A DNA stretch of 64,000 nt. Source: Viola odorata. Its lineage: Eukaryota > Streptophyta > Magnoliopsida > Malpighiales > Violaceae. The notes beneath the pieces are model-generated. The model was not told the DNA's origin. It did not search any database and saw only the letters and a program-made list of their open reading frames with translations. The stretch spans positions 9,179,444 through 9,243,443 of the forward strand of contig OY829545.1 of assembly GCA_963691705.1 (NCBI GenBank). Reading direction: 5' to 3'. Positions within the stretch are counted from its first letter, which is position 1, and each line of letters starts with the position of its first letter. Made by a program: the position numbers and the translations under genes. Below, piece by piece: positions 59,001 through 64,000 of this stretch.

Positions 59001-62000
59001 CAATCTGTTCACTTGGAAATGAATTCAAATGCTGGGATAAAAATGGCAATTTTTTTAACAACCAATTAATTCCTTTCACCTTTCTTTCCCCAAAAATGAA
59101 TTCTTCTTCCATATGCAGATAACTATTAATATACTGATTGGATTTGAGAACCTTCTGTTGGCTTAGTGTGCTAATGCTTTGGTGTATGGTTAATTTTCTT
59201 CAAAGGTAGTTTGTCCTCATTGATCTTCCAAACACAAACTTTTGGTGTTGTAAGATGAAAGGAGTTTATAGTTTGTTTTCTACTATTCATACGATATATC
59301 CTTCTACATTTCTTTTTATGATTTGAAAATGGATCATATATGACATACAATTTGCATACAGAGAACAAATCACAGCAGAAAATAGGAATCCTTCCAACAT
59401 CTCTTTGTTAATTGAATTTATTTTTCATCCATATGTAAGTGTGGGTAATAAACATTCTTAGTGAGTCTTTTTTGTTGTCTTAGCATGCTCAACCATGGAT
59501 TTGTCTGTATGGTTACGTCTTCTGCAAAGTAGCTATTGCTCATTGATGTGCTAACATAGACTTTTTATTAGCTGACTGCTGATATTCTAACGGAAACACT
59601 TAATAGTTTGTGTTATCTGTTTTATTAGTATGCATATATGGGGTTTCTTAATTATATTAAGGTTTCCCATATTTGAATGTTGGGCAGGGCTGGGAAGAGA
59701 CTGTAGTCAAGCAAGAACAATCTGACGGGAGCCATGCTGAAATTATAATTTCTCTTCCATCTATGCCCTCTCTCTATATTGTCTCATTTCTTTTCCGAGC
59801 ATGTGAAGAAATTCATAGAATTGGTGGTCATGTACTTGATAAATCCATTCTACAAAAGTTTGCTTTAAGACTGCTGGAAAAGGTATATTTTTGGCATTGT
59901 ATTTATGTTTTCTTACAAGTGAGTTTTTTTTTTGTTTCTCGTTCTTATTTTTGAGCCATTCTGTTATTTACATTCCATATTGTTGTACCCACCTCCTCTT
60001 CCATTCTTTTTTCTCATCTTTAGAGCATTGGAGAGCAAAGGCTAGGCTTAAATCTGTGATATACCAGGGCTAAACGGGTCAGATTTGGATTGGATTAGTC
60101 ATATCCATATCCATATAATTAAACAAAATATCAGGTCGGATCAATACCTTAATGCATTGAGTTTTTCCAATCTGAATCCAACACTTTTAGCAGTTCTATC
60201 TATTTAACTTGTTACTCTGCCTTTATTTCACACTATAAAACTGAAATTGGAAGACCATTTAGAACAAAATGGTGGACATGGTGTTCCACAGTGGCAATGG
60301 GAATTCGTACCATGTGCCATAGAGGAAATAGGAAGGGAGAGGATATAAACACTGGTTTCTGCATGTATTATTTTCATCTTTGAAGCTCTGTGTGATTTTC
60401 TATTTGTTGTTCATATTTCCCTTATTGCACATAGAATATAAATGCAGTGTCCCCTAGGTTGTAATAGCCATAGTTATTGGAACTGAACTGCTCAAGTACT
60501 CGGGTAAATGGATCAATAGGGTATTGAATGGATTTAACTTCTGGCTCATCATATATATAACATATATATTTTTCTACGTTAAAGGAAAGGAAAAAAAATT
60601 ATGGTAAAACTGGTCGGTCCTAGTCGACTGGTTCAGCCGTCTGGTTCATCTAGGTCAACTAGTTTTATTGGTTCAATTGCAGAAATAGTCAGAACTTAGA
60701 AGGGTCGGACCAAATTGGTTACTGTCTGGTTTGCCAGTTCACTGGTCAAACCATCTAGTGTGGTCCGGTTCTTGAAACGATGGTAATAGCTAGCTTTCTA
60801 GTGGTAATTTGATATACGCCTGTTCGCTGCTTGAAAGACCAAGCTCGCGTTGGGATCCACTTTTTTATTGTTTTTTTTGGCCTGTTCATATACTCCCTGT
60901 GGTGGCATTGGATTATCATCTCTTCATTTGTATTTATTGACTGCAGTGTCTCATGTAGGTTATTGAAATTTATGGCAACTTCCTTTCTACTGAAGACTCT
61001 CATGGATCTCAAGTGTCAGAGAAAGGAGTTCTGCAAATTCTCTTAGACCTTAGATTTGCTTCTGATGTTCTTTCTGGGGGTGATTCTACTATTAGTGAGG
61101 AGTTTTCTAGAAGTCCAAAGGTGAAGGTTCCTTTCAGACGGAAGCAGGATTCAAGCCAGTTCAAGTCAGTCATTCGAGAGCGACTTGATGGGTTGATCAT
61201 TTCTTTTTCACAAAGACTAGATCCAATTGATTGGCTCACGTAAGGTTTTTCTTTCCCCTCATTCTTGTGAAAAGGATTAGGAATTACTATCTTATACTCC
61301 TTTCAAACTTCAAATATTTTATCAAAAGGAAATAAAAAAGTTCAAATATTTACGGATTATGGTAAAATAGATGCCAAATACATGTCTCTTATGACTCACC
61401 TTTAAAGGAGCGCAACATTTATAAGAACTCTCATTTTGGATTGTTACCAACTCTTGCCTTGATAGTTAGTGGAATGTGGAGGACATGTCGAGATGGTCCA
61501 AAATAGCGGAATCTGAGACAAATGCCATTACTTTTTTCTTGTTTATTTATGCTCATTGAGATGCATGGCAGTGTAGTACAGACTTTTAGAATTACACGAG
61601 CCAAGTAATTCACTTTGTGACGATTGCAATTCGGTAGTCTGACACATTTGATATTACAAACTAATTTAAATACATCTTTCTTTTGAAGTATATTTGTGAT
61701 GCAATCATGTTTTTTCCCCCTTCTTAAAAACCTTTTGCCAAGTTGTTGATTTAGTTATTTATTCGTCGTATTTGGAATGGTTGAAGTTGGAAGTTAGGTT
61801 TCCAGTAGTGCTACAACTCTGATGTTCAACACGTAGTGCACTGTCCACCCCCATCCCTCCCTTGTGTTTGGTTGGCTATTCAGACATGATGTGTCTACTG
61901 ATGGGGTTCATTTCATATTTGATGTCTCAGGAAGATAACCTATTAGTTGATCTAGTTTAATGTGTTAAAACTCAGCCGAATTGATTAGCCCATGGACCCA

Positions 62001-63540
62001 GTTATTATTGTTTTTTTTTGTTCTTTGCATATATGCTATTGAAGTCAACTTCTCCTATTAGTTGATCTAGTTCAAGTAAAGAAAATGGAACTAATTAGCC
62101 TATTTACCCAGTTACTTCTGCTGTTTTTGGTTCACTACGTCTATCCTATCAAAGCGAAGGACCTACTTTCTATTTTTTATTTTGTGGTTATTACATTTTG
62201 ATCCATTAAATTTAACTATGAGACTCATTTATTCTTAGGTAAGGGCGTGGCTGAAACTTTGTTTGCTGATTTAATGTTGCTATCTGACTTATTTACTTCT
62301 TTAAGGTACGAGCCATACTTGTGGGAGAATGAGAGGCAGTCCTACCTGCGACATGCTGTCCTCTTTGGGTTCTTTGTGCAACTAAATCGGATGTACACAG
62401 ATACAATGCAGAAACTGCCTTCTAATCCAGAGTCTAATATTATGAGATGCTCTATTGTTCCTCGCTTCAAATATCTTCCAATCAGGTTAAGTTATTATAT
62501 TTCTTGTTGTCCTTTCTATAAAACATCTACGCCTTACCGCATATCAGTCTTGCTTCTATTCGGAAAGTTCACTTTTACCTTTAAGAAAAGGGAGAGAGAG
62601 AGGGGTGGGGGGGATCAGTTTGCAAATAGTTATGGTGCAAACTCTGGTCTTTCTAGTTGTCTTAACTGTTCAGTTTATCTTGCTTTATCTTTATACTGCA
62701 CTGCGTCTGACATCCTCTTAATAATCCAGTGCGCCAGCGTTGTCTTCAAGAGGGACTACTAAGTCATCGGTTGCAGCAGCTTCAGATGATCTCTCTGCTA
62801 GAAGTTCCTGGAATGCTTATGCCAATGGAGAGCTTTCTCGAAAGATCGATTTAGATGAAAACTCAAGTTTTGGTGTGGCAGCTCCAATACTGAAGTCATT
62901 CATGCAGGTACTGCATTGAATTTCTTTTTCCCTTCAGTACACTTTTTCTACCTCATTGAAACCTCACAGTTTGGAAGCAGCTTTCCTTTACTTTTTTACT
63001 TTGTTCTACTTTACTACTATAGTAGATGTTGCACATTATTTATCTTCTAATTTTTTCTTAACAGTTATTCAGAAAGTTTTGCCCTTCCTCCCTTTATCCA
63101 TTCTTGGTTTTCCAGTCTAACACCTTTTCTCTTTTTCTTCAATTCCCATTCATTTTGTTTATCCCAATATCTTTCTTCGTGTATATTTACCTAATGTAGC
63201 CTTTTGTCGAACAACACTTGCACAGTTTTACTAGTAACATATGATGTACCAAGACTGAGTGCCTATAAGCCTATTTGAAGATGTGGTCAATTATTTTTGG
63301 CAAATATGGATTTATGTTTCGCGAATTGTCTGGTAATATATGGGTGTTATTACAATTTTATGTCAGGTTGGTAGCCGTTTTGGGGAGAGCACCTTTAAGC
63401 TGGGATCGATATTAACTGATGGACAAGTGGGGATTTTCAAAGACAGATCAGCGGCTGCCATGTCAAGTTTTGGTGACATTTTCCCTGCCCAAGCTGCAGG
63501 TATTCTTTCGTCATTTACAGCCACCAGATCAGACCCTTGA
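56005..63540 (+). CDS. COG1: Conserved oligomeric Golgi complex subunit 1
   Basis: Subunit of the COG tethering complex, which captures vesicles moving back within the Golgi. Six exons: 56005-58203, 59688-59882, 60959-61239, 62306-62485, 62730-62907, 63367-63540. All phases agree and give 1,068 residues, the usual plant COG1 length. The N-terminal region (about 15-75) holds [18 protein letters not shown] and [23 protein letters not shown], a helical Vps51-type segment shared by tethering subunits. C-terminal blocks include [51 protein letters not shown] and [17 protein letters not shown]. Exon 1 is unusually long and holds two thirds of the protein. The open frame seen to 58320 is read-through into intron 1; the GT donor at 58204 is the true exon end. 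The start is the first ATG of the conserved frame (ccaccATGact). Confidence 0.95.
60469..60782. mobile_element. hAT-like MITE, 314 bp, in COG1 intron 2
   Basis: An exact 8-bp direct repeat, GTAATAGC, flanks it (60461-60468 and 60783-60790). The ends are imperfect inverted repeats: left CATAGTTATTGGAACTGAAC, right (reverse complement) CATCGTTTCAAGAACCGGAC. It has no coding capacity. The interior is rich in tggttc/ctggtc motifs common in plant hAT-derived repeats. The 8-bp target site is the mark of the hAT superfamily. Confidence 0.7.
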
Positions 63541-64000
63541 TTTCCTCCAGAACCCTTGTCTACGGCTCTCCATGATTTTGTTGCTTCTCCACGATCATGT
63601 GGAGGTTGGTTGTGACACTTAGATCCGAGTCATCTCCGTCCAAACTGGAAAGATTGCGCATCATATCATAAAATTCTAGAGTTTGTGGATTGGTATAGTT
63701 GAAAATATATGATGCGATGAAAACTTTTCCAGGTTTGAGTTAGCAAGTGATACGCTGCATTAGGTTCTGTCAATCCAAAATGCGCAGAAATAGGAGAATA
63801 GATAGGTTTTTGCCTATTTTATATAATCGAGTACTTGTGTAAATAAATAGTACAAGTGTACAACAAAAGGATGACTTCAAGCTTTTACTCCTTTACTACT
63901 ATATTGTTCATTTTGATGTGCCACAGTGCCAGGGACTTTCATTTTTTATTTGTGAACAAAAGAATATTTGTATCGATCTTTGTTTATTTTGTTATCGTGC
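63541..64000 (+). other. COG1 3' UTR and flank
   Basis: No further gene is visible. A candidate poly(A) signal, AATAAA, lies at 63842-63847, about 300 bp after the stop codon. Confidence 0.5.

Overview
This is a window of plant nuclear DNA, almost certainly from a eudicot. The evidence is long AT-rich introns with GT-AG borders, several plant-specific genes (a plastid ribosomal protein, a plastid SecA2, a plant complex I subunit, a peroxisomal isomerase ending in SKL) and plant-type LTR, PIF/Harbinger and hAT-like elements. I cannot name the species. I found no CRISPR array, operon, tRNA or rRNA gene. Exon borders below were read by eye from splice signals, phase continuity and family similarity. 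In every gene listed as complete, exon lengths and phases add up to one open frame.

Layout, left to right. 726-1665 (-): the 5' end of ALG6, running off the left edge. 2840-3076: a decayed copia integrase remnant. 3792-11274 (-): ATR3/TAH18 diflavin reductase, 12 exons. 11275-11660: a compact divergent promoter shared with PSRP3 (11661-12507, +). 13715-18204 (-): RAD23 copy 1. 18372-27007: an 8.6-kb LTR retrotransposon with near-identical 1,339-bp LTRs, carrying gag-protease but no reverse transcriptase, inserted 167 bp upstream of the RAD23 copy 1 start codon. 27469-28212 (-): an intact single-exon peroxisomal enoyl-CoA isomerase. 28314-31905: two related PIF/Harbinger-like elements, one with a transposase fragment. 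33294-37936 (-): RAD23 copy 2, a tandem paralog. 39387-41039 (-): a small mitochondrial complex I subunit. 42560-55105 (+): SECA2, 31 exons. 56005-63540 (+): COG1, 6 exons, with an hAT-like MITE in intron 2.

The genes are unrelated housekeeping functions: N-glycosylation, Fe-S assembly electron transfer, plastid translation, proteasome shuttling, peroxisomal beta-oxidation, respiration, thylakoid protein export and Golgi tethering. They do not form a pathway. The part with most history is 13.5-38.1 kb. A linker exon of RAD23 was first duplicated in tandem, then the whole gene was duplicated, and then a retrotransposon landed in the 5' flank of copy 1 in the same orientation as the gene. I saw no credible sign of a wholly new biological system. 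The most interesting items are this layered duplication and insertion, and the structure of the pol-less element.
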